In this document: piece by piece, positions 35,722-43,785 of the stretch
Position numbering within the stretch: the first letter of the stretch is position 1
Layout of the letters: each line of letters begins with the position of its first letter
From: Saccharicrinis sp963667815
Lineage (GTDB): Bacteria > Bacteroidota > Bacteroidia > Bacteroidales > Marinilabiliaceae
Length of the DNA: 64,000 nucleotides
Strand: one strand, 5' to 3'
NCBI GenBank assembly: GCA_963667815.1
Contig: OY764021.1
Translations under genes and position numbers: made by a program
Notes under the pieces: generated by a model
What the model saw: the letters and a program-made list of their open reading frames with translations, nothing else
What the model was told of the DNA's origin: nothing
Database searches by the model: none

Positions 35722-35745
35722 CACTTAGAATATAATTAATCACGA
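35714..35745 (+). repeat. Array site 13, truncated
   Basis: The left arm GCGCATAAC is the reverse complement of cassette 12's start. The remainder of the palindrome and its GTT arm are missing; the following sequence leads into the IS91-like element. Confidence 0.65.
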
Positions 35746-36022
35746 ACTGCCCCCAAAAGTCCCATCAAACCATCAGAGTGATTCATTATATTTGTTGTTG
35801 AACGGAACCGGGATAAGTGAGCCCATTGTATGGGGATTGATATGAAATGGGTCCTTGATTTATGCTTGGTAAGCATAAAACTCTAGAGTTAAAACAGAAA
35901 GTTTGGGTATAAAAATCATTAAAATAAAGAGTTAAAACCACCTCAATGTATAAATCGACAGTTGTTTTAGCTCTTTTTGTTGTCAATAAGACATACCTTT
36001 CCCATTACACCAATGACGATGC
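35723..36022. other. Junction between array and IS91-like element
   Basis: No gene seen. It contains the remains of site 13 and, from about 35797 (GTTGAAC), the presumed downstream (origin-side) end of the IS91-like element. That end is placed by its match to an inverted GTTGAAC at the other end (38183-38189); the limits are approximate. Confidence 0.4.
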
Positions 36023-37231
36023 TTATGATATAGAGCTAGATTGAGTTGATTTTGTGTTTTTTATAGAGTTGGGACTACCTCTGATAGTCGGCTTAAAAGA
36101 AGCAATTCGGCGCATCGTTCCACACTTGCATTTAGGGCACAGGTCGTGGGGTTGTCCAAAGAGCATAACAAACAGCTCCTGCCATGGAATCCCTTTTCTG
36201 GATTCCGGGGCAATTGCATTTAAAATTTCCCTGATGATCTCTAAACAGACTTTCTTTTTGCAGGAACCCAAAATACCATAATGTCTTATTTTCATAAACC
36301 CGGCAGGAAGCATGTGCATAGCTAACCTTCTGAGAAACTCAAAGTAGGTTAATTGCATCACATCCACTTTAGCGTTTCTGTAATTAAGCCAGGAGAAATG
36401 TACCCGTTTGTCGTCGAGGCATTTGATGCGATGATTACTAATGGCTACCCGGTGCGTATACCTTGACAGATATTCCAAAACCTGTTTTGAATTATACATT
36501 GGTAATTTGGCATACACTACCCATTTGCTTTTATAAAAAGGGTGCAGGTATTTGCGCAAGGGATCAAAAGTTGTATCAAGCACAATATCTCCTTTGTTAT
36601 GCAATTCAATCAAATAATCACAGAATTTGCCTCTAAATACAGCACTCAGAGCTTTAACCGGATACAGAAATTTCCCGTTGCTTTTGGTTGTTTTCCATTT
36701 ATTACCCGGCGTAAGTCCACCACCTGGCACAATGCAATGCAGGTGAGGATGAAAAGCCAGATTCTGCCCCCAGGTATGCAATATGGATATCATTCCAGTT
36801 TCGGCCCCCAGATGTTTGTGATCGGCGGCAAACTGTTTTATGGTATCCCACACAGATTTAAACAGGATGCCGTACATTAATACAGGCTTTTGTACAAACA
36901 AATCATTTACCTGTTCAGGCAGAGTAAATACCACATGGTAATACTTAATGGGTAACAGATCTGCTTCACGGTCAATCAGCCATCGCTCTTTTTTTAATCC
37001 GTTGCATTTAGGGCAATGCCTGTCCCTACAACTGTTATAAGAATACAGTTCGAGCTCGCACTCGGAGTTGTCGCATTTGTCCTGATGATAGCCTAGAGCA
37101 GCCGTTCTGCAATTGGCCAGGTTTGTAAACACTTTTTTCTTATGCGCATTTAAATGTCCGGCCTCAATCACACTGTGTTTATGATCCCTGATAATAGCAC
37201 CAATATCAAATATGGGTTTACTATAACTCAT
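36023..37231 (-). CDS. IS91-family Y2 HUH transposase
   Basis: 402 residues. The N-terminal zinc finger includes CRDRHCPKC. HPHLHCIVPGG is the HUH metal site, and EYLSRYTHRVAIS carries the two catalytic tyrosines spaced by three residues. The C-terminus holds another Cys cluster (CPKCKCG). It catalyses single-strand rolling-circle transposition. It is complete, with the start overlapping the end of the recombinase gene. Confidence 0.92.
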   Translation of the reverse strand: MSYSKPIFDIGAIIRDHKHSVIEAGHLNAHKKKVFTNLANCRTAALGYHQDKCDNSECELELYSYNSCRDRHCPKCNGLKKERWLIDREADLLPIKYYHVVFTLPEQVNDLFVQKPVLMYGILFKSVWDTIKQFAADHKHLGAETGMISILHTWGQNLAFHPHLHCIVPGGGLTPGNKWKTTKSNGKFLYPVKALSAVFRGKFCDYLIELHNKGDIVLDTTFDPLRKYLHPFYKSKWVVYAKLPMYNSKQVLEYLSRYTHRVAISNHRIKCLDDKRVHFSWLNYRNAKVDVMQLTYFEFLRRLAMHMLPAGFMKIRHYGILGSCKKKVCLEIIREILNAIAPESRKGIPWQELFVMLFGQPHDLCPKCKCGTMRRIASFKPTIRGSPNSIKNTKSTQSSSIS

Positions 37232-38055
37232 CGTTGCAGCCTGTCTAAAGGCGAAATCATAGGGTTTGATTTTAGGTTGTTATTAATTTGCAGGTATACC
37301 ATGGTGGTTCTGATATCATCGTGCCCCATCATTTTTTGTATAGACACAATGTCAACGCCAATTGCCAACAAGTGTGAAGCAAAAGCATGTCTCAAAGAGT
37401 GAGGTGTAAAGTGCTTTTCAATGTCCGACCTATCCAGAGCATATTGAAACCCCCACTTTACAGCTGATTCACTATAGGGCTTGCCTTTGAACTTGCCATT
37501 AAACAAGTATTCTTTGGGCTGAAACTGTTGCAGATATTGTTGTATCTCAGGAATGAGCGATTGAGCCAAAACTGTATACCTGTCTTTATTGCCTTTGCTG
37601 TCTTTAATATAAATACGATGATTTTTAAAATCGAGATGTTCAATTTTAAGGTTAATAATCTCACTTTTACGCAAGCCAGCCGAATAAATAACTTTTAGTA
37701 ATAATCGGTGCTTTGGACTTTTGGCGGCATTAAATAATTGCAGCAGTTCTTTCCCTGTAGGGATCATGGGTAGAAACTTGGTGGCTTTAGGGTAAGGTAC
37801 ATCAGAAATAATATCAATGCGCTTATAAATGCTTTTATACATAAAACGCAGCCCCTGTAAGTAGTTTCTGATGGTAGATCGACTCAGCTTTTGATCGTTT
37901 TTAAGATACAGCAGAAACTCATATATTTCCATTTCAGAAAGCTCATCCGGTAGTCTACCAGAAAATAAGCAGAGTAGCTTAGTAGAACGCATATAATTAG
38001 CAATTGAGCTATTAGAAAAATGCTCTACTTCCATTCTTACATGCAGATTGTGCAA
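37228..38055 (-). CDS. Tyrosine recombinase of IS91-like element, IntI-like C-terminus
   Basis: 275 residues. The XerD-like catalytic domain has SAGLRKSEII (first Arg), PHSLRHAFASHLL, MMGHDDIRTTMVYLQ with the nucleophilic Tyr, and a tail ending ISPLDRL. The tail recalls the SPLDxL ending of integron integrases, but the insert domain specific to IntI is not seen. Companion recombinases like this are known in some IS91-family elements. It could serve the element itself or, speculatively, act on the neighbouring cassettes. Confidence 0.85.
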   Translation of the reverse strand: MHNLHVRMEVEHFSNSSIANYMRSTKLLCLFSGRLPDELSEMEIYEFLLYLKNDQKLSRSTIRNYLQGLRFMYKSIYKRIDIISDVPYPKATKFLPMIPTGKELLQLFNAAKSPKHRLLLKVIYSAGLRKSEIINLKIEHLDFKNHRIYIKDSKGNKDRYTVLAQSLIPEIQQYLQQFQPKEYLFNGKFKGKPYSESAVKWGFQYALDRSDIEKHFTPHSLRHAFASHLLAIGVDIVSIQKMMGHDDIRTTMVYLQINNNLKSNPMISPLDRLQR

Positions 38056-38151
38056 TAATGCCTCAACACTCTTTGGTGTTGCTAAACTTTTTTTTCATCT
38101 TTAATCAGTTTATTAAAATTGAAATACAAAGATGCGGTATTTTACCGTCTT

Positions 38152-38180
38152 AACCTCCTTGTCTACCGACGTAGGAGGTT
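38152..38180. repeat. Palindrome at end of IS91-like element (terIS candidate)
   Basis: AACCTCCT and AGGAGGTT form an 8-bp stem with a further CTAC/GTAG pairing option inside. A second small hairpin (CGGTAtttTACCG) lies at 38135-38147. Located upstream of the operon, as expected for terIS. Confidence 0.5.
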
Positions 38181-38184
38181 TAGT

Positions 38185-38355
38185 TCAACACGCGGTATAT
38201 TCCATTACACACCAGCATTTGGCATTCAGTAAAAGAAGAAACTTATTAAATCCATCATCATTATTTGTAAACTGTTTATGTCCCAATTCAGAACTCCAGA
38301 CATCAAATACTTTTTTAGAGATGTCGATACCAATAAAATGATTATTTTTATTCAT
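38185..38355 (-). pseudogene. Remnant of IS110-family transposase (N-terminus)
   Basis: 56 codons reading from an ATG at 38355: HFIGIDISKKVFDVW is the start of the DEDD domain of IS110-type transposases, and CVMEYTAC corresponds to the usual CVMEATG. The frame ends where the IS91-like element begins, so the rest of the gene is lost or moved. Confidence 0.7.
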
Positions 38356-38748
38356 AATTAAAAGATTTAAAAGAACGCAGCTACTTTAATATAGCAACCT
38401 AAAAACAGGCTTAAAAGGCCCAAAGAACTAATCGTATTTCAGTAGCGAAAGGGTGGGGATTTTCATTGTTGTCAAGCTTAAAGCTTTATGAATATATTAA
38501 TCTTACTCCACTCTTTCGTTCTTTATTGTTTATATGGTAAGTTAATAAAAAGTAATATTTAGTATTGAAAAGTAAACTTAGGATGCATATATCTAAGATT
38601 GATTTGTATGCAAAAATAATTCAAGGACTGAAAAGAACATTTAAAAAGAGGAAAAAATATAATTAAATATTTAGTAGACAATGAATTGAAATTGACTACA
38701 GTTATTGATAATAAAGAGAAATTAATATTGATTAAATAAAGACTAATA
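38356..38748. other. Intergenic region, nothing recognised
   Basis: About 390 bp of AT-rich sequence upstream of the epimerase-like gene. It may include the left end of the lost IS110 element. No attC-like palindrome, RNA gene or reading frame is convincing. Confidence 0.4.
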
Positions 38749-39522
38749 ATGATTCAAAGAATTAGCATATTAGGATGTGGATGGCTTGGATTACCCTTGG
38801 CAATTGATCTTGTTGAAAAAGGTTATGAAGTTTATGGATCAACTACGTCTAACTCTAAAATCATAAATCTTGCCGCAAAAGGCATTAAACCTTTTGTTAT
38901 AAATATAAGCAATACTAATGCAGAATTAAGTGAATTTTTATCTTCTGAAGTTTTAATAATTGCAATTACATCCAAAAATATTACGGATATAAAAAATCTT
39001 ATAAAGAATATTGAAGCCTCTAAAATTCAAAAAGTATTGTTTATTAGTTCAACCTCTGTTTATCCTTTTACAAATGGAATTGTTACAGAAGAAACCTGCA
39101 CATCTGATACTCCACTTGCTGAAATTGAAAAATTATTCATCAAAAGCTCTTCTTTTAAATATACAATACTCAGATTAGGTGGATTATTTGGTTATGACAG
39201 AAAACCTGGAAATTTCATTAATTCCAATAAGCCAATTGAAAATCCAGAAGGGTATATAAATTTTATACATAGAGATGATTGCGTACAAATAATTGAGCAA
39301 ATCATAATAAAAAATGTTTGGAATGAAATTTTAAATGCCTGTGCTGATGATCATCCTAAAAGACGGGAATTTTATCTCCAAGAAATTCAAAAAGTTGGCA
39401 AATCAATAGTTGTTTTTAATGAAAATTCAAAGAATGAATTTAAGATTATAAATAGTCAAAAGATGAAAACATTACTGAATTATAAGTTTATGTATGGAAA
39501 TTTAATGGATATTAAATATTAA
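38749..39522 (+). CDS. NAD(P)-dependent epimerase/SDR-type protein, YeeZ-like
   Basis: 257 residues. The N-terminal ILGCGWLGLPLA is a Rossmann dinucleotide-binding loop (GxGxxG type). Then come LFISSTSVYP and LRLGGLFGYDRKPG, as in the YeeZ-like branch of extended short-chain dehydrogenases. The usual YxxxK catalytic pair is not evident, so the reaction is unknown. It stands alone between mobile DNA and a large gap. Confidence 0.7.
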   Translation: MIQRISILGCGWLGLPLAIDLVEKGYEVYGSTTSNSKIINLAAKGIKPFVINISNTNAELSEFLSSEVLIIAITSKNITDIKNLIKNIEASKIQKVLFISSTSVYPFTNGIVTEETCTSDTPLAEIEKLFIKSSSFKYTILRLGGLFGYDRKPGNFINSNKPIENPEGYINFIHRDDCVQIIEQIIIKNVWNEILNACADDHPKRREFYLQEIQKVGKSIVVFNENSKNEFKIINSQKMKTLLNYKFMYGNLMDIKY

Positions 39523-40241
39523 TACCAGAATAAACTGATGAAGGGAATTGTAGTAAATAGAAACAAGTTTTATTTACGGATAAAATAAATTGAAGAACTA
39601 AATCAGGTTGGCTATTTAGAGAGTTTAAGCTGTAGTTTATAATAACGTGGTTAAACCCACAATGCAATAGAAAATCTATTACACATTGTAATTGATTCAT
39701 ATCTAGATACTTCATTGCTTCACATCAACTCACCAGAATGATGATATACCTTGTTTAAGTAAAGCCTTGTTTTATTAGCTTCTGATTATTATTTTAATTT
39801 TAATTACTCATTACGATGTTCTAACAATAACACGTGTTATATGACAGTATTGCTTTCATGTATTAATTGTTAAAGAGAATAAAATTCATCGAACTTCTAA
39901 CATCCATCTTCTGAATCCCAGCCCCAAAAGAAACTGTGGGACTAAGAAAATATGGTGAAAAATAACGCTAATATGCACTTGAGCCAAAATTCATTATGAA
40001 GAAATAATAATTCAGTAATAAATAATTAACTGCATATATAAGCCGAATTAACTGATATAATATTAAAACAGAATATAGCCACAACTAAAAAGATAACGTT
40101 TATGTAAATTTTCCTAATTTCATTGCATTTTTAGTTTTTTTTTACTTTTTTGCAAACACTATAAATGATTTAATTAATTACCATTAAAAAAGATTTGCCT
40201 ATAGGAGAAATGTTTACGCTTTATATTTAAAAGTTTGAAAC
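39523..40241. other. Intergenic region of ~720 bp, nothing recognised
   Basis: AT-rich sequence. A minus-strand frame at 39512-39715 has no supporting features and overlaps the epimerase stop, so it is not called. The sigma-factor promoter is expected near its right end but no clear consensus is seen. Confidence 0.4.
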
Positions 40242-40832
40242 ATGGATAAGTTAATTTTGCTTTCTGAAAATGAATTAATTAAATATTTCATTGGCGGTAA
40301 GGAAGAATGCTTGCAAATCTTAATTGATAGGCATAAGAATAGAATATACTCGTATATTTTAATGATGGTTAAGAATCAAGAACTTGCCGAAGATATTTTT
40401 CAGGATACCTTTATTAAAGTTATTACTAATCTCAAAAAAGGAAAATATGTTGAGAATGGTAAATTTGCTTCATGGGTAATGAGAATATCTCATAATTTGA
40501 TCATAGATTACTTCCGAAAACAAAAGAACTTGCAAACAGTATCGAATGATGCCAATGATTATGATTTATTAAATTCTCCAAAGTTTTCTGATAATACGAT
40601 AGAAGATAAGCTTGTTTTTACTCAAATATTAAAAGAAGTAGGAGAGTTGGTAGAATATTTACCCGATAACCAAAAAGAAGTGGTAAAAATGCGCCATTAT
40701 ATGGGTTTGAGTTTTAAGGAAATAGCAGAAGAGACTGGGGTAAGTATAAACACTGCTTTAGGGCGAATGAGATATGCTATAATTAATATGAGATCAATGG
40801 TTGAAGAAAGAAAACTTTCGTTATCTGTATAA
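40242..40832 (+). CDS. ECF sigma-70 factor
   Basis: 196 residues. Region 2 shows LAEDIFQDTFIKVI and FASWVMRISHNLIIDYFRK (DNA melting and -10 recognition). Region 4 shows the helix-turn-helix LSFKEIAEETGVSINTALGRMRYAI. The length is typical of ECF sigma factors. No classical anti-sigma gene adjoins; a 58-codon frame follows by 61 bp. It would redirect RNA polymerase to a small regulon. Confidence 0.88.
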   Translation: MDKLILLSENELIKYFIGGKEECLQILIDRHKNRIYSYILMMVKNQELAEDIFQDTFIKVITNLKKGKYVENGKFASWVMRISHNLIIDYFRKQKNLQTVSNDANDYDLLNSPKFSDNTIEDKLVFTQILKEVGELVEYLPDNQKEVVKMRHYMGLSFKEIAEETGVSINTALGRMRYAIINMRSMVEERKLSLSV

Positions 40833-40893
40833 TCATTACAATATAATCAGTTTATTGGCGTTATAATGTTAAATTTTTCATATTATAAAGCCT

Positions 40894-41070
40894 ATGGATT
40901 TGAATTATACCAGTTTTGAAGAGAATATTGAAGAATACAGTTTAGCGCTTATTAAGGTAATTGAGAATTTACCGGATTCGTTTTTTGTAAATCAAAATTT
41001 ATCCCCATTACCACAAACCATTCAAAATATTTTAAACTTTTCACAAAGTATAAAAGATGAATATTGTTGA
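40894..41070 (+). CDS. Small protein downstream of sigma factor (58 aa)
   Basis: 58 codons: an acidic, helical product with no membrane span. It is on the same strand, 61 bp after the sigma factor, so it may be co-transcribed. It has no recognised family and could be a small regulator or a chance frame, though its amino-acid composition is protein-like. Confidence 0.45.
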   Translation: MDLNYTSFEENIEEYSLALIKVIENLPDSFFVNQNLSPLPQTIQNILNFSQSIKDEYC

Positions 41071-41101
41071 TATGGTGGTAGTTAAATGTATGTAATTAAA
41101 A

Positions 41102-42088
41102 TTATTTGTAAAAGTTTTTCTTAAAAGCAGAGAATTCTCCTTTTTTTAGAATATGTCTTTTGATTAATGCAGAAAGAAATCCACTTCCATAACCAAATAA
41201 CTGAGTGTGTGATGTGATGATAGCAATAAAACCAGGAATTATTTCCTTTGTTTTTATGGTTGCATCAGTCAAAAATACAGCTGCTGGAAAAAGTAGTAGC
41301 CAACCTAATGTTGGAAATATAAAGCTTAATAATATCCATACAAGAAAACCAAGCGTAAAAATAGCAGGCATCCAATGAACAATTTTTATTGTTCCTGGGT
41401 GACGAAAATTTAAATTAATGCGAGCAATGCCGGAGTTGTATACCTGTTTAAAAAACGATTTAAAGTTATTTCTTCGTTTATGGTAAACCCATGCATCTTC
41501 AATTAGCATGGTTTTAAACCCGTTTTCTTGAATACGCATACTGAAATCAAGATCTTCACCAAATCTTAAAGTCTCAAAACCATTTAATTGATCAAAAACT
41601 TCTTTTTTAATCCCCAAATTAAAACTTCTGGGGTAATACTTATCTAACTGTTTTTTTCCACCTCTTATTCCTCCTGTAGTTAGGGTAGAAGTCATAGAAT
41701 AATTTATTGCCTTTTGGATTGTATTGAATGATTCGTGAGCTTTATCGGGGCCACCATAACAATCTGCATAACTAAAATATTTATTAACGTGTTCAAAATA
41801 ATCTTGAGGAATCAAGCAGTCAGAATCAAAAAATATTAAGATTTCTCCTGTAGCAAGGCTAGCACCATAGTTACGAGCCGGGCCAGGGCCACTGTTATCC
41901 TGGGTAACATATTTAAGATTTAGTTTTGAAGCATATCCATTACAAATATCTTCAGAAGATAAATAAGATCCGTCTTCAACAATAATTACTTCAAAATTTG
42001 AATATTTAACTTCAGTTAAGCTATGAAGTAATTCATCAATTTCTTGAGGGCGATTAAATACGGGTATTATAATCGAAAACTTTGGCAT
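41102..42088 (-). CDS. Family 2 glycosyltransferase
   Basis: 328 residues. The N-terminal GT-A domain shows FSIIIPVFNRP, VIIVEDGS, GPGPARNYG, FFDSDC (the DxD-type motif) and FGEDLDFSMRIQ. Two or three hydrophobic segments follow near residues 235-310. It probably transfers a sugar from a nucleotide donor at the inner membrane during cell-surface polysaccharide or lipid synthesis. It is preceded on the same strand by the phosphofructokinase and its terminator. Confidence 0.85.
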   Translation of the reverse strand: MPKFSIIIPVFNRPQEIDELLHSLTEVKYSNFEVIIVEDGSYLSSEDICNGYASKLNLKYVTQDNSGPGPARNYGASLATGEILIFFDSDCLIPQDYFEHVNKYFSYADCYGGPDKAHESFNTIQKAINYSMTSTLTTGGIRGGKKQLDKYYPRSFNLGIKKEVFDQLNGFETLRFGEDLDFSMRIQENGFKTMLIEDAWVYHKRRNNFKSFFKQVYNSGIARINLNFRHPGTIKIVHWMPAIFTLGFLVWILLSFIFPTLGWLLLFPAAVFLTDATIKTKEIIPGFIAIITSHTQLFGYGSGFLSALIKRHILKKGEFSAFKKNFYK

Positions 42089-42145
42089 AAATATTTAGTT
42101 TGCGACAAAGATATAATTAAGAAATACAAAAGCAATGTATTACAT

Positions 42146-42177
42146 AAAAAAGCCTGAGCTTAGAATCTCAGGCTTTT
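42146..42177 (-). terminator. Intrinsic terminator of phosphofructokinase gene
   Basis: AAAAGCCTGAG, an 8-nt loop and CTCAGGCTTTT form an 11-bp stem with T-runs in both directions. It lies 5 bp after the minus-strand phosphofructokinase stop, and separates it from the glycosyltransferase. Confidence 0.88.
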
Positions 42178-42181
42178 CTAT

Positions 42182-43396
42182 TTACGTAAAATCTGTAGTT
42201 AGAAACATCATTGGATCTCCAATCAGATTTTGAAATATAGGTCTGTACCTATCTGTATCATAAAATTTTGCGATATTAACTTTCTTGATACTTTCTCCCT
42301 TTTGATCTTTTTTAACAGCTTCAATAGATACATAGTCGAATTTTCCATTTTTAATGCAAACCATATGTCCGGATTCACCTTTAATGATTAAATCCATAGC
42401 CATATTTCCATAGGTAGTAGGAATAATAGAATCCAGCGCATCGGGTTGTCCTGATCTCACCAAATAGCCTAGTTTTTGGTTTATAATATTAATCTCTCTG
42501 CCTTTATTATATTTTGCAGAGTGTCTTCTTAGTTCTTTACCTATTTGTTCTCCAATTCCACCCAGTTTCTTATGTCCAAAGGCATCAGTTTCCGCATCTG
42601 AATAAATAATCTCTTGTCCATCAAAAGTAGCACCCTCAGAAACCAAAACTACGGAGTAATTACTTGGGTTGTTGCGTCTGTCTTCTACCATTAATTCGGT
42701 TAAGCGTTCTGTATTAATGGAGTATTCAGGAATGACACATCTGTCGGCAGCCCCGCCTATTGTTGGCAGTAGGGCAGAAAAGCCTGCATTTCGACCAAAT
42801 ACTTCAAGAACTAAAAAACGCTCGTGCGATCCTGCACAAGTTCTAAGTTCATGAGTTAATTCTATGGTTCGTGTAATACAGGTGCTAAATCCTATACAAT
42901 ATTCAGTTCCTGGTACATCTCCATCCATTGTTTTAGGAATACCAATAACTTTGATACCTTCTTTATGTAAACGTACAGCATAACTCAGGGTGTCGTCTCC
43001 TCCAATAGGTACGAGATAATCTATTCCAATGTATTTTAAGTTTGCTACAGCTTCATCTGTTAAATCAGTATACTCATCTTTATATTTTCCTTTTAAGTGG
43101 TCAGGTATATCTTTTAAAGCTACTTTGGTAGCTTTTGTACGGCTTGAATGTAAAAACGTACCACCGGTTCGACCTATACGGTTCACTGTAAGTTCGGTAA
43201 GCGGAATACAAAAGGTTTGGTCTTCTAATGTTTTTGATCTATCAATACTAATCACACCTTTCCAGCCATTTTTAATACCAATCACATTGTAGCCTTCTCT
43301 GATTGCTCTAAGTGTTATTGCTCTGATAGCAGGATTTAAACCCGGAACATCACCACCTCCGGTTAAAATACCAATGGTTAACTTTTTATTATTCAT
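42182..43396 (-). CDS. pfkA: 6-phosphofructokinase, sequence signature of PPi-dependent type
   Basis: 404 residues. GILTGGGDVPGLN opens the nucleotide/PPi site, and PIGGDDTLSYA and GIPKTMDGDVPGTEYCIGF carry the catalytic region. At the two positions that in E. coli PfkA are Gly104 and Gly124, this enzyme has Asp (GGDDT) and Lys (PKTMDGD), the combination known for PPi-dependent enzymes, so the donor is predicted to be PPi rather than ATP. It catalyses fructose-6-phosphate phosphorylation in glycolysis. It is divergent from a second, longer homologue. Confidence 0.85.
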   Translation of the reverse strand: MNNKKLTIGILTGGGDVPGLNPAIRAITLRAIREGYNVIGIKNGWKGVISIDRSKTLEDQTFCIPLTELTVNRIGRTGGTFLHSSRTKATKVALKDIPDHLKGKYKDEYTDLTDEAVANLKYIGIDYLVPIGGDDTLSYAVRLHKEGIKVIGIPKTMDGDVPGTEYCIGFSTCITRTIELTHELRTCAGSHERFLVLEVFGRNAGFSALLPTIGGAADRCVIPEYSINTERLTELMVEDRRNNPSNYSVVLVSEGATFDGQEIIYSDAETDAFGHKKLGGIGEQIGKELRRHSAKYNKGREINIINQKLGYLVRSGQPDALDSIIPTTYGNMAMDLIIKGESGHMVCIKNGKFDYVSIEAVKKDQKGESIKKVNIAKFYDTDRYRPIFQNLIGDPMMFLTTDFT

Positions 43397-43785
43397 TTGC
43401 TTGATTTTTGGGGTTAGCTAAAATTTTCATTCTATAAGAATTGATTTTGTCATCAAAATGAACAGTAGATGAGCTATTTAAATATAGTGAATAACTTTAA
43501 AAGGAGATGTGTTTTTGAGAGAAAAAATATGAATTACATGTTCAAAATCAAAAGCTTACTAATATTTGGGTTTATTTTAAAAGATAATGAGTTTAAATTA
43601 CTGTTAAATCGTAAATAAATAAGGTATTTTTTTTCGAAATTGAAAAAATATAGACAATTTTGCAGCTCTTTAAATTTTCGCTTATTTATATTCGATATAA
43701 AACGGTTTAGTATTGATGTAAAGCATTGAAAATTTGAATTTTTTTCAGAAAATTTTTCTAAAAACTATATTAATATTTGGATAAG
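43397..43785. other. Divergent promoter region between phosphofructokinases
   Basis: About 390 bp, very AT-rich, separating two divergently transcribed phosphofructokinase genes. It must hold both promoters; no clear operator or riboswitch is recognised. Confidence 0.5.

Larger units (their letters stand above)
22465..35722 (+). other. Integron-like cassette array of 12 cassettes
   Basis: Twelve consecutive units, all with genes on the plus strand. Each starts at the T of a GTT and ends with the reverse complement of its own first 9-10 bases. Units begin at 22586, 24289, 25255, 26042, 26664, 27446, 29328, 30043, 30757, 32265, 33640 and 34621. Private ends include GTTGTGTGCC/GGCACACAAC, GTTGGCAAC/GTTGCCAAC, GTTGTGGGTT/AACCCACAAC and GTTATAGCCT/AGGCTATAAC. 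Between units lie 82-204 bp imperfect palindromes. This matches the geometry of integron attC sites and circular cassettes. The recombinase responsible is not proven. Confidence 0.85.
35797..38189 (-). mobile_element. IS91-like rolling-circle element with tyrosine recombinase
   Basis: A two-gene minus-strand operon (tyrosine recombinase, then Y2 HUH transposase, overlapping by 4 bp). Upstream of the operon, at 38152-38180, is a palindrome (AACCTCCT with AGGAGGTT), as expected for a terIS end. Both presumed ends carry GTTGAAC in inverted orientation. The insertion interrupts the cassette array on one side and abuts an IS110-type remnant on the other. End positions are inferred. Confidence 0.65.

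Noticed and set aside
35786..35986. Minus-strand 66-codon frame beside the IS91-like element
   Set aside because: It spans the presumed element end and shows no protein-like features.
39512..39715. Minus-strand 67-codon frame after the epimerase-like gene
   Set aside because: It overlaps the end of a real gene and has no motif or supporting context.
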